Shown piece after piece: positions 6,339 to 13,555 of a DNA stretch of 15,053 nucleotides (positions are counted from its first letter, which is position 1; every line of letters starts with the position of its first letter). The notes below the pieces were generated by a model. The model was given only the letters and a program-made list of their open reading frames with translations, made no database searches and had not been told where the DNA came from. The stretch comes from an uncultured Rubrobacteraceae bacterium. Its GTDB lineage: Bacteria; Actinomycetota; Rubrobacteria; Rubrobacterales; Rubrobacteraceae. The stretch spans positions 1 to 15,053 of the forward strand of contig CADCVI010000048.1 in NCBI GenBank assembly GCA_902806105.1, written 5' to 3'. The translations under genes and the position numbers were made by a program.

Positions 6339-6850
6339 GCTCAACAAACCCGTTCTTGGCCAGGTTTGGGCTTCGTGTCGCACACGGGTACGTCGAACTC
6401 CCCAAGCACGTACCGGATTCGATCGCGCTTGCGGGCGCGGCTGGCGGGTGGCCGACTGCGACTTCAGGGGCCCCGGATGGCCGTTCTCGGAGCCGAACCG
6501 GGGGTCACGAGCGGGCGTCGGGGTTTTCGGACAAGCCGGACGGCGCTTCCGCGTGGCATGAGGGGACAACGTAGACCGCACATCCAGCGAGGGACCTTTG
6601 GAGCGTGGCGAAGGCACGCCTCCGAGAGAGCGGGGAGCGCTTTTTCGGGCTGGCCAGCGGCGTGTTGGCGCTGCCTTGGAGGTCTTCTCTGGCCCCGGCG
6701 CCCTTCGCGACCTCTTCGATCGCTCCTGGCCAGGCTTTTGGGGCTCCACCACAGAAGACGAGCTGGACAACGATCGGGGCGAGAACGGTACCACGGGGTC
6801 TTGGAGGCCGACATGACCGGGCGCCGCCGCGCCGAGAAGGAAGGACTTGC
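6339..6850. other. Stretch with no confident gene; possible decayed small ORF
   Basis: No secure gene is seen in this 512-bp stretch. It holds a weak hairpin after the MBL gene (CAAACC 6345-6350 with GGTTTG 6363-6368), a stress-type promoter match at 6364-6391, and a hairpin GGTACGT/ACGTACC (6387-6393, 6408-6414). From GTG 6605 one frame shows high third-position GC for about 26 codons (to ALPW). The -1 frame then continues plausibly as LEVFSGPGALRDLFDRSW to a TGA at 6814-6816. Together this could be a frameshifted or decayed gene of about 70 residues. Neither frame alone is convincing. Confidence 0.35.
6364..6391 (+). promoter_or_regulatory. Second sigma-B/F/H-type promoter match
   Basis: GTTTGG (6364-6369), 16-nt spacer, GGGTAC (6386-6391). 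It is upstream of the nucleoside phosphorylase-like gene but about 460 nt from its ATG, so it would make a long leader or serve the doubtful small ORF at 6605-6816. The spacer is one base longer than the other two matches. Confidence 0.3.
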
Positions 6851-7672
6851 ATGAACCCGAACGAGGCCGGTGCCAAACCACCGAAAGCGGCTCCTGTCGT
6901 GGGCCACAAGAGCTACGCGGAACCCTCAGTCTTTACCCCGGCGAACCTGTTGCGGGAGGCCAGGCGGCAGAAGGGGATCCCCCGAGGGCGGATTCCGCCT
7001 ATCTGCGTGCTGGACCCGGACGGAGACATAGTCGAGCATCTGCGGGAGGAGGGCCGTGCCAAACCGAACCCGTACTGGGCGTGCTACCACACCCGATTGT
7101 ACGACTACGAGGAGGGTGGCGTGTCCTATGGCATCGTCGGCGGCGCGGTAGGCGCGCCGTTCGCCGTCCTGGTTGCGGAAGAGATGTTCGCCTCGGGGTG
7201 TCGGTTTTTGATCAGCGTCACCTCGGCGGGGCAAGTCGCACCGGTCGGTAGCCCTCCTTACTTCGTCCTGATCGAACGCGCCCTGCGCGACGAAGGCACG
7301 AGTTACCATTACGCGCCACCCTCACCGTACAGCGAGCTAGGCCCGCGGCTGCTCGAAATGCTCCGCGGATCCTTCGAGGAGGGTGTGCCGGTCGCCCGCG
7401 GGACATCCTGGACGACCGACGCCCCTTTCCGGGAGACGGCGACAGACCTAGAGCGCCACCGCTCGGCGGGGATCCTGACGGTCGAGATGGAGGCGGCCGC
7501 CTTGTACGCGTTCGCAGAGGCGACCAGGAACCCGATCATCTGCTTCGCCCACGTAACGAACCAGATGGCGAGCATCGAAGGGGATTTCGAGAAGGGCACG
7601 GCCCGGGGCAGCGCCGACGCGCTGCGGGTGTTAGGTGCCACGGCGGGACGCTGGTTAGAGGAGTGCGGGTAG
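6851..7672 (+). CDS. Nucleoside phosphorylase-like protein (PNP/UDP phosphorylase family)
   Basis: ATG 6851, preceded by AAGGAAGGA at about 6838-6846, gives 273 residues, normal for this family. Family features are the Gly-rich strand GIVGGAVGAPFAVLVAEE (about 94-111), TSAGQV (124-129) in the place of the phosphate/base loop, TTDAPFRET (188-196), and the ribose-binding VEMEAAALYAFA (211-222) with its conserved Met-Glu. Enzymes of this fold split purine or uridine nucleosides with phosphate to base and ribose-1-phosphate in nucleotide salvage. The N-terminus is longer than in uridine phosphorylase, so the substrate should not be assigned. The preceding frame is open to 6605, but the ribosome binding site and family match favour 6851. 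Confidence 0.87.
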   Translation: MNPNEAGAKPPKAAPVVGHKSYAEPSVFTPANLLREARRQKGIPRGRIPPICVLDPDGDIVEHLREEGRAKPNPYWACYHTRLYDYEEGGVSYGIVGGAVGAPFAVLVAEEMFASGCRFLISVTSAGQVAPVGSPPYFVLIERALRDEGTSYHYAPPSPYSELGPRLLEMLRGSFEEGVPVARGTSWTTDAPFRETATDLERHRSAGILTVEMEAAALYAFAEATRNPIICFAHVTNQMASIEGDFEKGTARGSADALRVLGATAGRWLEECG

Positions 7673-7686
7673 CGACCGGACACGAT

Positions 7687-7767
7687 CTCGTCCGTCGGGT
7701 TGCCTGCGAAGAGGAAACTGGGAGGAAGGTATGATATGAAGAAACTCGTCCGTTGGGGGGCCTGCGC
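7687..7767 (+). repeat. Imperfect 22-bp direct repeat
   Basis: The 22-mers at 7687-7708 and 7746-7767 both start CTCGTCCGT and end CCTGCG; they match at 19 of 22 positions with starts 59 nt apart. They lie between the phosphorylase and the PRC-barrel gene. The second copy is followed by a 10-bp inverted repeat, CCGGCATCCG (7772-7781) with CGGATGCCGG (7815-7824). Their role is unknown. Confidence 0.55.
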
Positions 7768-7803
7768 TTCTCCGGCATCCGGCCCCCGGATCTTTTCCGT
7801 CGA

Positions 7804-7829
7804 GTTTATTCCGGCGGATGCCGGGGTAC
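7804..7829 (+). promoter_or_regulatory. Sigma-B/F/H-type stress promoter for the PRC-barrel/DUF2382 gene
   Basis: GTTTAT (7804-7809), 14-nt spacer, GGGTAC (7824-7829), the best of three such matches here. Transcription would start about 67 nt before the GTG at 7903. The right arm of the inverted repeat 7772-7781/7815-7824 covers the spacer and touches the GGGTAC box, so it could act as an operator or form a leader structure. Confidence 0.5.
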
Positions 7830-7902
7830 GGGATCGGGTGTAGCCGTGCGCGGACGGGCGTCCGCCGCACGGTAGCACACGCCTAGCCATGGAGGTAATG
7901 CA

Positions 7903-8817
7903 GTGGAGAATCGTAGCGACGGTTTCACGGCGATAGAGGACAGGTACGCGGGCTACACCGTGTACGACAGGGACGGGGACAAGATCGGCAAGGTAGACGA
8001 CCTGTTCCTCGACGAGAACGATTCGCCCGAGTACATCGGCGTCAAGATGGGCTTTCTCGGCACCAGGAGCACCCTGATCCCGATGCAGATGGCCACCACC
8101 GACGAGGCGAACGGCGCCATCAACGTCTCTACGGACAAGGAGACCGTCAAGAACGGCCCCTCCTTCGACGACGACCAGGAGATCACCCCGGAGTACGAGG
8201 ACGAGGTCCACTCCTACTACGGCCTCACCCGCTCGACGGGCGAGGGCTCCGGCGGCTACGGCGACTACTACGGCGACGAGGAGGGCTCCACGGAGCACTC
8301 CGGCGCCGGGACCACCGGCTCGACCTCCGCCGGCACGGTGGGCTCGGGGATGAGCCAGGGCGACACCGAGTCCGGCGAGTTCCGCGAGCACGACCGCAAC
8401 CAGGAGGGCGTCGGCCAGCCGGGCAGCGACCTCGAGGACGAGGACGAGCTCAGGGTGCAGCGCAGCGAGGAGGAGCTCCGCGCCGGCACCCGCGAGCGCG
8501 AGGCCGGCTCCATGAGGGTCAGAAAGCGCGTGAGGACCGATCGGGAGCGCATCGAGGTGCCGACCAAGCACGAGGAGGTGACCGTCGAGCGGGTGCCGAT
8601 GAGCGGCGAGGCCACCGACGCCCAGATAGGCGAGGACGAGGTCAACGTTCCGGTCACCGAGGAAGAGGTAGTCACTGACAAGAAGGCGGTTGCCAAGGAA
8701 GAGGTGCGCGTTCGCAAGGACGTGGTGGAGGACAGCGAGGTCGTGGAGGAGGACGTCCGCCGCGAGGAAGTGGACGTAGAGGACGCCACCGAGCGGGGCC
8801 AGAGCACCGACCGGTAG
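7903..8817 (+). CDS. PRC-barrel and DUF2382 domain stress protein
   Basis: GTG 7903 with GGAGG at 7891-7895 gives 304 residues. Residues 10-85 form a PRC-barrel (GYTVYDRDGDKIGKVDDLFL, then a strand-rich part with STLIP). A low-complexity Gly/Ser/Thr/Tyr/Asp linker spans about 105-178. DUF2382 spans about 182-295, with its alternating charged signature (RVQRSEEELRAG, EAGSMRVRKRVRT, EEVTVERVP, VTEEEVV, KEEVRVRKDVVE). This pairing is common in actinobacteria and in desiccation- or radiation-tolerant bacteria and is generally linked to stress. The molecular role is not established; PRC-barrels bind partners or membranes. A stress-type promoter precedes it, and a strong hairpin follows. Confidence 0.92.
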   Translation: MENRSDGFTAIEDRYAGYTVYDRDGDKIGKVDDLFLDENDSPEYIGVKMGFLGTRSTLIPMQMATTDEANGAINVSTDKETVKNGPSFDDDQEITPEYEDEVHSYYGLTRSTGEGSGGYGDYYGDEEGSTEHSGAGTTGSTSAGTVGSGMSQGDTESGEFREHDRNQEGVGQPGSDLEDEDELRVQRSEEELRAGTREREAGSMRVRKRVRTDRERIEVPTKHEEVTVERVPMSGEATDAQIGEDEVNVPVTEEEVVTDKKAVAKEEVRVRKDVVEDSEVVEEDVRREEVDVEDATERGQSTDR

Positions 8818-8831
8818 GGGCGAATCTTTGG

Positions 8832-8862
8832 GGGGATGCGCCGGTTCATGCGGCGCATCCCC
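8832..8862 (+). terminator. Terminator hairpin after the PRC-barrel gene
   Basis: Perfect 12-bp stem: GGGGATGCGCCG (8832-8843), 7-nt loop, CGGCGCATCCCC (8851-8862), followed by TTCGCTTT. It starts 15 nt after the stop codon. The T-tract is short, as often seen in high-GC bacteria, so termination may be partial, letting some transcript reach the second DUF2382 gene. Confidence 0.75.
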
Positions 8863-8956
8863 TTCGCTTTGGTCGTCCGGGGCGGAGGCTCCCAGCCCAG
8901 AAAGGTCCGTTTTGGCTTACGAAGGACGCGATGAACGGCCGCCGGGGAGGGACCCC

Positions 8957-9394
8957 GTGGGACCGGACGCCGATGAGCGTGGTGGCCTCGAAGAAGATTT
9001 GAAGGTCCAGCGCTCCGAAGAGGAGTTGCGGGCCGGGGTCAGGCAGCGCGAGGCCGGCTCCATGAACGTCAAAAAGAGCGTGCGCACCGAGCGCGAGGAG
9101 GTGCGGGTCCCGAAGAGGCGCGAGGAGGTAGACGTCGAGCGCGTGCCCCTGGACCAGGAGGTCGCGGAGGCCGAGTTCGGCGACGAAGAGGTGGTCGTGC
9201 AGGTCTTCGAAGAGGAGGTCGTGGTCACAAAGCGGGTCGTGCTGAAAGAGGAGGTCCGGCTCCGCAAGAGGGTCGTCGAGGAAGAAGAGGTCGTCGAGGT
9301 GGACCTCCGCAAGGAAGAGGTCGAGGTAGACGACCAAACCGAACGCGGCGCGCGCGTCGACCGGGGGCGACCCCCGGCGCAAGAGGAAGGGTAG
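8957..9394 (+). CDS. DUF2382 domain protein (short paralogue)
   Basis: A protein of about 145 residues that is almost entirely one DUF2382 domain (KVQRSEEELRAG, EAGSMNVKKSVRTEREEV, EEVVVQVFEEEVVVTKRVV, KEEVRLRKRVV, VDLRKEEVEVDD). It has no PRC-barrel. It is clearly a paralogue of the domain in the preceding gene and probably arose by local duplication. GTG 8957 has GGAGG six nt upstream (8946-8950). TTG 8912, with AAAGG at 8901-8905, is a possible alternative adding 15 residues. It is followed 4 nt later by a small basic protein, so the two are probably cotranscribed. Confidence 0.85.
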   Translation: MGPDADERGGLEEDLKVQRSEEELRAGVRQREAGSMNVKKSVRTEREEVRVPKRREEVDVERVPLDQEVAEAEFGDEEVVVQVFEEEVVVTKRVVLKEEVRLRKRVVEEEEVVEVDLRKEEVEVDDQTERGARVDRGRPPAQEEG

Positions 9395-9398
9395 GCGG

Positions 9399-9584
9399 AT
9401 GGGCGGCATAGGCAACGTCGTCGTGAACACGATCGTGAGGATGTTCACCAAAAAGGCCGTCGGCAAGGCGATGAAGTCCGCCAAATCCCTGGGCGGCGCC
9501 AAGGCGCAGACCTCGCCGCGGAAGCGTTACACATATCTGTACCACCAGTGGAGACAACTTGAGCGCCAAGCACTCGTGTCCTAG
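9399..9584 (+). CDS. Small basic protein, 61 residues
   Basis: ATG 9399 starts 4 nt after the DUF2382 stop, with AAGGG at 9387-9391 as ribosome binding site. The product starts MGGIGNVVVNTIVRMFTKKA, an amphipathic helix rich in Val/Ile and Lys, then a basic middle (KKAVGKAMKSAKSLGG) and a Tyr/Arg-rich tail (RKRYTYLYHQW). No family is recognised. The sequence would fit a membrane-surface or nucleic-acid-binding peptide. The stop codon shares the palindrome CTAG (9581-9584) with the stop of the convergent P450 gene. Confidence 0.65.
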   Translation: MGGIGNVVVNTIVRMFTKKAVGKAMKSAKSLGGAKAQTSPRKRYTYLYHQWRQLERQALVS

Positions 9585-10834
9585 AGGACGAGCAGCAGCC
9601 TCTCCAGTCCGCGCAGGAACACCCCCCGGCGCCAGCGCAGCGACTCGGGCGCCACAGCCAAGCGCGCTTCGGGGAAGCGCCTCAGGAACGCGCTTATGGC
9701 GATCTGCCCTTCCATCCGGGCGAGCGGCGCCCCGAGGCAGTGGTGCACGCCGCCCCTCCCGAAGGCGAGGTGCCTGTTCGGATCGCGCGCGAGGTCGAGG
9801 ACGTCGGGATCCTCGAAACGCCACTCGTCGCGGTTGGCCGAGCCGAGTACCGCAAGGACCAGTTCGCCGCGTGGTATCGTCGTGCCTTCGATCTGCACGT
9901 CCTCGCGCGGGTAGCGCTCGGTCGCCATCTCCACAGGAGAGGTGTAACGCAGCAGCTCCTCGACTGCCAGTTTTACGAGCGACGGTTCGCGCCTGAGCCT
10001 CTTCATCTGCTCGGGATGCTCGAGGAGGGCGAGCGTGCCGCTGGCGATCAGGTTCACGGTGGTCTCATGGCCGGCCACAAGGAGCAGGAACGCCATCGCC
10101 AAGAGCTCGTCCTTGCTGAGCCTGTCGCCCGCCTCCTCCGCCTGGATCAGCGCCGTGATCAGATCGTCCCGGGGGTCGGTGCGCCGCCGCTCGACGAGCT
10201 TGCGCAGGTAGCGCACGAACGAAAGCGCGGCGGGGAGGGCCCGCAGCATGTCGCGCTTCGAGGAGACCGAGACCAACCTGTTCGACCACCGGTGGAACTT
10301 AGCATGGTCTTTCGCCGGCACTCCCAGCAGCTCGGCGATCACGGTCGCCGGCAGGGGCAGCGCGTAGTCGGCGACCAGCTCGGCCCCGCCCTTGCGCTCC
10401 CCTTTGCGTTCCATGGCGTCGAGGAGCTCCTCGCAGAGCACCTCGATCCGCCCCCGTAGCCGTTCAATGAGGCGGGGAGTAAACGCCTTGGAAACCAGGG
10501 CACGCAGCCGCGCGTGGTCCGGGTCGTCCAGGTCGAGCATGTTGCGCTCGAGCGGTTTGAGGAAGTTCGGGACCCACGGCGTCTTCGCCCGCTGCTCCGG
10601 GTCCATAGCGTTCAGCTTGTCTTTGGCGAAGGTGTCGTCCTTCAGCAGCCTGGCCACGTCCTCGTAGCGAGTCACCAACCACGCTGTACGCTTGTCGGGC
10701 AGCGTCGTGCGCCACACGGGGGCCTCGGCGCGCAGGCGCGCGTAGAACGGGTAGGGGTTGGCCTTGAACCGCGGGCTGGCCAGGTCGGGCGCGCCGATCG
10801 TGTTCGAACCGATCTCGTTAATGCCCCTACTCAT
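9581..10834 (-). CDS. Cytochrome P450
   Basis: A complete 417-residue class I bacterial P450. Present are the C-helix DDPDHARLR (about 103-111), the oxygen-activating I-helix [12 protein letters not shown] (A254-G-H-E-T-T259), the K-helix ExxR (Glu293 to Arg296, VEELLRY), and the heme loop [16 protein letters not shown] with the Cys366 ligand. It would be a soluble monooxygenase needing ferredoxin and reductase partners, neither of which is encoded here. The overall pattern resembles CYP107-like actinobacterial enzymes; the substrate is unknown. The ATG at 10834 lies inside the end of the TetR gene (8-nt overlap), implying coupled translation, with GGGAGA upstream as binding site. The regulator probably controls it in response to substrate or a related ligand. 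Confidence 0.95.
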   Translation of the reverse strand: MSRGINEIGSNTIGAPDLASPRFKANPYPFYARLRAEAPVWRTTLPDKRTAWLVTRYEDVARLLKDDTFAKDKLNAMDPEQRAKTPWVPNFLKPLERNMLDLDDPDHARLRALVSKAFTPRLIERLRGRIEVLCEELLDAMERKGERKGGAELVADYALPLPATVIAELLGVPAKDHAKFHRWSNRLVSVSSKRDMLRALPAALSFVRYLRKLVERRRTDPRDDLITALIQAEEAGDRLSKDELLAMAFLLLVAGHETTVNLIASGTLALLEHPEQMKRLRREPSLVKLAVEELLRYTSPVEMATERYPREDVQIEGTTIPRGELVLAVLGSANRDEWRFEDPDVLDLARDPNRHLAFGRGGVHHCLGAPLARMEGQIAISAFLRRFPEARLAVAPESLRWRRGVFLRGLERLLLVL

Positions 10835-11462
10835 ACCGATCTCCCTCGGTCGCGCCGAGGCCGTGGACGAGCAACCCGGCGAGGACGTCGGGTACCTCGT
10901 TCGGGCGCGAGCCTATCTCCTCGTCGCCCAGCAGACCCAGGACCAGGACCCCTATCACGGCTCCAGCAACGGATCTCATCGCCAAGGGTACGTCCATTTG
11001 CCGCACCTCTCCCTGCTTCATCCTCGCCCGGAAGTTCTCCTCGGCGATCCTCATGGTCGGCTCTACCACCCGCCGCAGGTACAATTCGCGCAACTCGGCG
11101 TTCACTAGCATCTCCGAGAGAACGACTCGGAAGACCTCCCGGTTCTCCCAGATCAGGGACATTCGCTGACGCAGGTACTCTTTGAGAAACCCCCGGAAGT
11201 CCGTAGCCATCCCCTCCTCAAAGTCCTCCGCTCTCCGCTCCGTCTCGTTCAATTCGTGGAGGATCGCCATCAGGAGGGCATCCTTGTCTTCGAAATAGTT
11301 GTAGATGGTCCCCTCCGAGATGCCCGCCTCCCGCGCCACCTCCCTGGTGGTGGCGCGGCGAAACCCCTTCTCGGCGAAAACCCGCGTGGCCGCCTCAACG
11401 ATCTGCTCCCGTCGGGCACGGACGACCAGATCGCGCACCCCATCTCTCCGCGGCTCCGACAC
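10827..11462 (-). CDS. TetR-family transcriptional regulator
   Basis: A TetR-type repressor of 211 residues. The N-terminal helix-turn-helix runs from [17 protein letters not shown] through [27 protein letters not shown]. The C-terminal part is helical and variable, as expected for ligand binding and dimerisation, and ends with a hydrophobic helix ([14 protein letters not shown]). I choose GTG 11462 because GGAGG (11475-11471) lies 8 nt upstream; the GTG at 11471 would sit inside that ribosome binding site. The stop overlaps the P450 start, so one transcript carries both. The promoter and inverted-repeat operators just upstream point to autorepression and to repression of the P450. Confidence 0.93.
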   Translation of the reverse strand: MSEPRRDGVRDLVVRARREQIVEAATRVFAEKGFRRATTREVAREAGISEGTIYNYFEDKDALLMAILHELNETERRAEDFEEGMATDFRGFLKEYLRQRMSLIWENREVFRVVLSEMLVNAELRELYLRRVVEPTMRIAEENFRARMKQGEVRQMDVPLAMRSVAGAVIGVLVLGLLGDEEIGSRPNEVPDVLAGLLVHGLGATEGDRYE

Positions 11463-11477
11463 CGCACGCACCTCCTG

Positions 11478-11512
11478 TTGAGCGATTGCTCAATTAAATG
11501 AGCACAAACTCA
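11478..11512. promoter_or_regulatory. Putative TetR operator: alternating TGAGC/GCTCA half-sites
   Basis: Four half-sites in alternating orientation: TTGAGC (11478-11483) and GCTCAA (11488-11493) form a perfect 6-bp palindrome with a 4-nt gap. TGAGC (11499-11503) pairs with the preceding GCTCA across 6 nt. CTCA (11509-11512) completes a third dyad with it. The array covers the transcription start and touches the -10 box of the TetR-P450 promoter. Confidence 0.7.
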
Positions 11513-11540
11513 TAGTACGCCTGAGGGCGATCTTGGTCAA
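11512..11540 (-). promoter_or_regulatory. Sigma-70 promoter of the TetR-P450 operon
   Basis: On the minus strand TTGACC (11540-11535), a 17-nt spacer and TACTAT (11517-11512). The start would fall near 11505, inside the half-site array, about 43 nt before the GTG at 11462. Spacing is optimal and both boxes are near consensus. Confidence 0.65.
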
Positions 11541-11555
11541 GGGCCGAGCGTTTCG

Positions 11556-11566
11556 AGGTGTCGTCG
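11556..11566 (+). repeat. Candidate left end of the DDE transposon
   Basis: AGGTGTCGTCG here is repeated perfectly in inverse at 13498-13508 (CGACGACACCT), on the other side of the transposase gene. Both contain the TGT...ACA form common at integrase-type transposon ends. No target duplication is seen at either repeat, and an 11-bp match in GC-rich DNA could be chance. Confidence 0.3.
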
Positions 11567-11645
11567 TCCTCGGTTGGGTTCGCCCTTTTTCCCGTCTCCC
11601 CTGGCCATCGGTCCGGATAGGCTCAACGTATCGCTGCGGAATCGG

Positions 11646-13412
11646 CTAGAGCACCTCGGCGTAAGCAAAAAGCGCCTGCTGCAAAGCAACGGACCGCTGG
11701 AGCTTGCGAGGTACATATTCCTCTAACTTCAGAGCCTTCAGCCACCCGCCTTCGCCGAGGGCGGCGAGCTCGAAGAGGCGCGGTTGAGTCGAACCTCGCC
11801 GGTGGGGTGTCTCGAACAGCCTCGGGCTTTTCACCTCCCGCAGGCGGTTCGTCCGCGGGGAGTATTGGACGTCGTAGCGAGCAAGGGTGTCCCCGGCGAA
11901 CTCGACGCTGAGCACGTCCGGACCCAGCCACAGCACGACCTCCCTTTTCGCCAGCCCTTCGTCGCCGTAGATCTTCCAGTGCTTGAGGCGGGCGTAGCCG
12001 GTTGCGTCGAGGACGCGGGTGAATCGGGTCGAGAAGAAGGCGCGCTCCAGCTCCTCGGGCCTGTGACGCACGCCCGTGAGGAAGCCCAGGACCTCCGCAG
12101 GGCTGCGGCGGGCGTCCTTGCGTTCGCGGTGCGCCCAGTGCATCTGGGTGTTGTACCGCTCGACCCAACGGTCGTGAGCGGCGACGAGTCCTTCCCAACT
12201 CTCGGCCTTCGCGAAGTGGTAGTCCGCCATCCGGCGCTGTATGTTGAAGGTGGTCTCCACGAAGTTTTGCCACCGCCTCCTCCTCTCGATCGTCTCCTTG
12301 CGGATGCCTAAAGAGCGGTAGACGGCCCTGGCCTGGTTGGCCTTGAAGATTCCGGCCCCGTCGCTCACGAGCACCTCCGGGGCGCCGTAACGCTCTACCG
12401 CGGCGTAGAGGACCGAGAGGTAGGCGGTCGTGTCCTGGCTGGTCGTGACGGTGCTCGCGAGCAGCGCCCGGCTGTGGTTCTCGAGTATGGAGATAGCGTA
12501 GACCTTGCCCCCTTCCGGCAACTCGTCCGGCGGCAGGTTGTGGTCCAGGTAGCGTACGTCCACGCTCCATATCTCGTGCCTCCTGGCCGACTGGAACGGC
12601 ATCTCCTTTTTCTCTTTGGAGCCCCGCTTCGGCTTCTTCAGGCCGTAGAGCTTGCGGTTCACGGCGAGGATGCGCCCGCAGGTTCGGGGACTCAGGTAGA
12701 TCCCGATCTGCTCCAGTGCGGCGGAGACGCGGAACTCGCCGAGTTCGGGGTTCTCCTGGAGCTTCCTCACCTCGTTCATCGCCCGCAGGCGCGCCTTGCG
12801 CTTGCCGCCACGCGGTTTGTCCTCCAGGCCGTGGACACCCTCGTGGATCCACCTCTTCAGGGTCCGGTAGACGGTCGGGCGGCTGGTCTTGAGGTAGCCG
12901 GCGATGCTCTTCGTGTTCCAGCCCTCCGCGTGGAGCGTTACGACGGCGAGCCTGCGCTCCTCGGCGTCCGGGATCTTGTGGTACGGCTCGAAACGCCTGA
13001 ACATCCTTATTGCCGTCGGCCCCGTTTCGAGGACCCTCCTGACGGTCCTGCCGTGCGGCCTCCTTCCGAACCGCATGTAGCAGATCGCGGCTATCTCGTT
13101 GTCCCGCATCGGGGGATGCTCCGTTTTGAGGTCCAGGACGAGGCGGCGCATCTCCGGAGGCAGGGTGGTCCTTCCCGCGACCCTGACTTCGCCCGGCTCG
13201 AACAGGCCGCGCATGCCCTCGCTCTCGAAGCTCGCGATCCTGCGACGCAGCGTCGTCTGCGGTGTGCCGGTTTGGCGCGACCTCTCGGCCACGGGGCTGC
13301 CGAAGACCATCGGCGGGCGGATCCTCTCGTACTCGACCTGCTCGGGCCACTCCAGGAGCAGCTCCAGTTCGGCCCACTCCTCGGTGGGCTCGACACGCCT
13401 TCGCCTCGTCAT
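11646..13412 (-). CDS. Helix-turn-helix DDE integrase-type transposase
   Basis: A 588-residue transposase. There are two N-terminal DNA-binding units: one around 40-70 (TTLRRRIASFESEGMRGL), and a helix-turn-helix around 160-190 (GWNTKSIAGYLKTSRPTVYRTL). The integrase (rve) core has WSVDVRYLD (Asp285), LVSDGAGIF (Asp351) and NFVETTFN (Glu386), a DD(35)E spacing. A C-terminal part (about 480-550; WKIYGDEGLAKREVVLWLGPD) looks like the small beta-barrel of Mu/IS481-like transposases. Start ATG 13412 has GGAGGGAG upstream. The frame is intact with all catalytic residues. Terminal repeats are uncertain (11556-11566 and 13498-13508), and no partner ATPase gene is nearby, which argues against IS21, Tn7 or Mu. 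Confidence 0.87.
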   Translation of the reverse strand: MTRRRRVEPTEEWAELELLLEWPEQVEYERIRPPMVFGSPVAERSRQTGTPQTTLRRRIASFESEGMRGLFEPGEVRVAGRTTLPPEMRRLVLDLKTEHPPMRDNEIAAICYMRFGRRPHGRTVRRVLETGPTAIRMFRRFEPYHKIPDAEERRLAVVTLHAEGWNTKSIAGYLKTSRPTVYRTLKRWIHEGVHGLEDKPRGGKRKARLRAMNEVRKLQENPELGEFRVSAALEQIGIYLSPRTCGRILAVNRKLYGLKKPKRGSKEKKEMPFQSARRHEIWSVDVRYLDHNLPPDELPEGGKVYAISILENHSRALLASTVTTSQDTTAYLSVLYAAVERYGAPEVLVSDGAGIFKANQARAVYRSLGIRKETIERRRRWQNFVETTFNIQRRMADYHFAKAESWEGLVAAHDRWVERYNTQMHWAHRERKDARRSPAEVLGFLTGVRHRPEELERAFFSTRFTRVLDATGYARLKHWKIYGDEGLAKREVVLWLGPDVLSVEFAGDTLARYDVQYSPRTNRLREVKSPRLFETPHRRGSTQPRLFELAALGEGGWLKALKLEEYVPRKLQRSVALQQALFAYAEVL

Positions 13413-13497
13413 TCGTTCTCTCCCTCCGCCCGGCGACGCCTCAAGCTACCTCCCGCTTCGGCCGGTGTTCCACGAAGCTACCCCAGAACGAGCGCCG

Positions 13498-13508
13498 CGA
13501 CGACACCT
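13498..13508 (-). repeat. Candidate right end of the DDE transposon
   Basis: CGACGACACCT, the inverse of 11556-11566. It lies about 90 nt before the point (near 13604) where the adjacent IS5 fragment loses homology. That break could itself mark the true transposon end, which would make this repeat internal. An 8-bp direct repeat AAGCTACC (13443-13450, 13475-13482) lies between this repeat and the transposase start. Confidence 0.3.
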
Positions 13509-13555
13509 ACAGAGGCCAAGCAGCATGCCACACACCGGCGACCGCGGCCAACTTT

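Noticed and set aside
6339..6440. Possible tRNA-like stems around 6385-6430
   Set aside because: The short hairpin and a GTTCGA-like string do not assemble into acceptor, anticodon and T arms with correct spacing.
6505..6909. Minus-strand 134-residue frame upstream of the phosphorylase
   Set aside because: No ribosome binding site or family match, and it overlaps the well-supported phosphorylase start.
7736..7843. Short 35-residue frame starting MKKLVRWGA with strong GGAGGAAGG upstream
   Set aside because: It overlaps the stress promoter and an inverted repeat, and its second half has unremarkable composition; kept only as part of the leader observation.
7309..8571. A 420-residue minus-strand frame antisense to the phosphorylase and PRC-barrel genes
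   Set aside because: Ala/Leu/Val repetition is the reverse complement of the Glu/Asp/Arg-rich DUF2382 codons; no independent signals.
11623..13377. A 584-residue minus-strand frame parallel to the DDE transposase
   Set aside because: Its composition is Arg/Gly/Pro-rich with no motifs, while the overlapping frame 11646-13412 has the DDE core, start and ribosome binding site.
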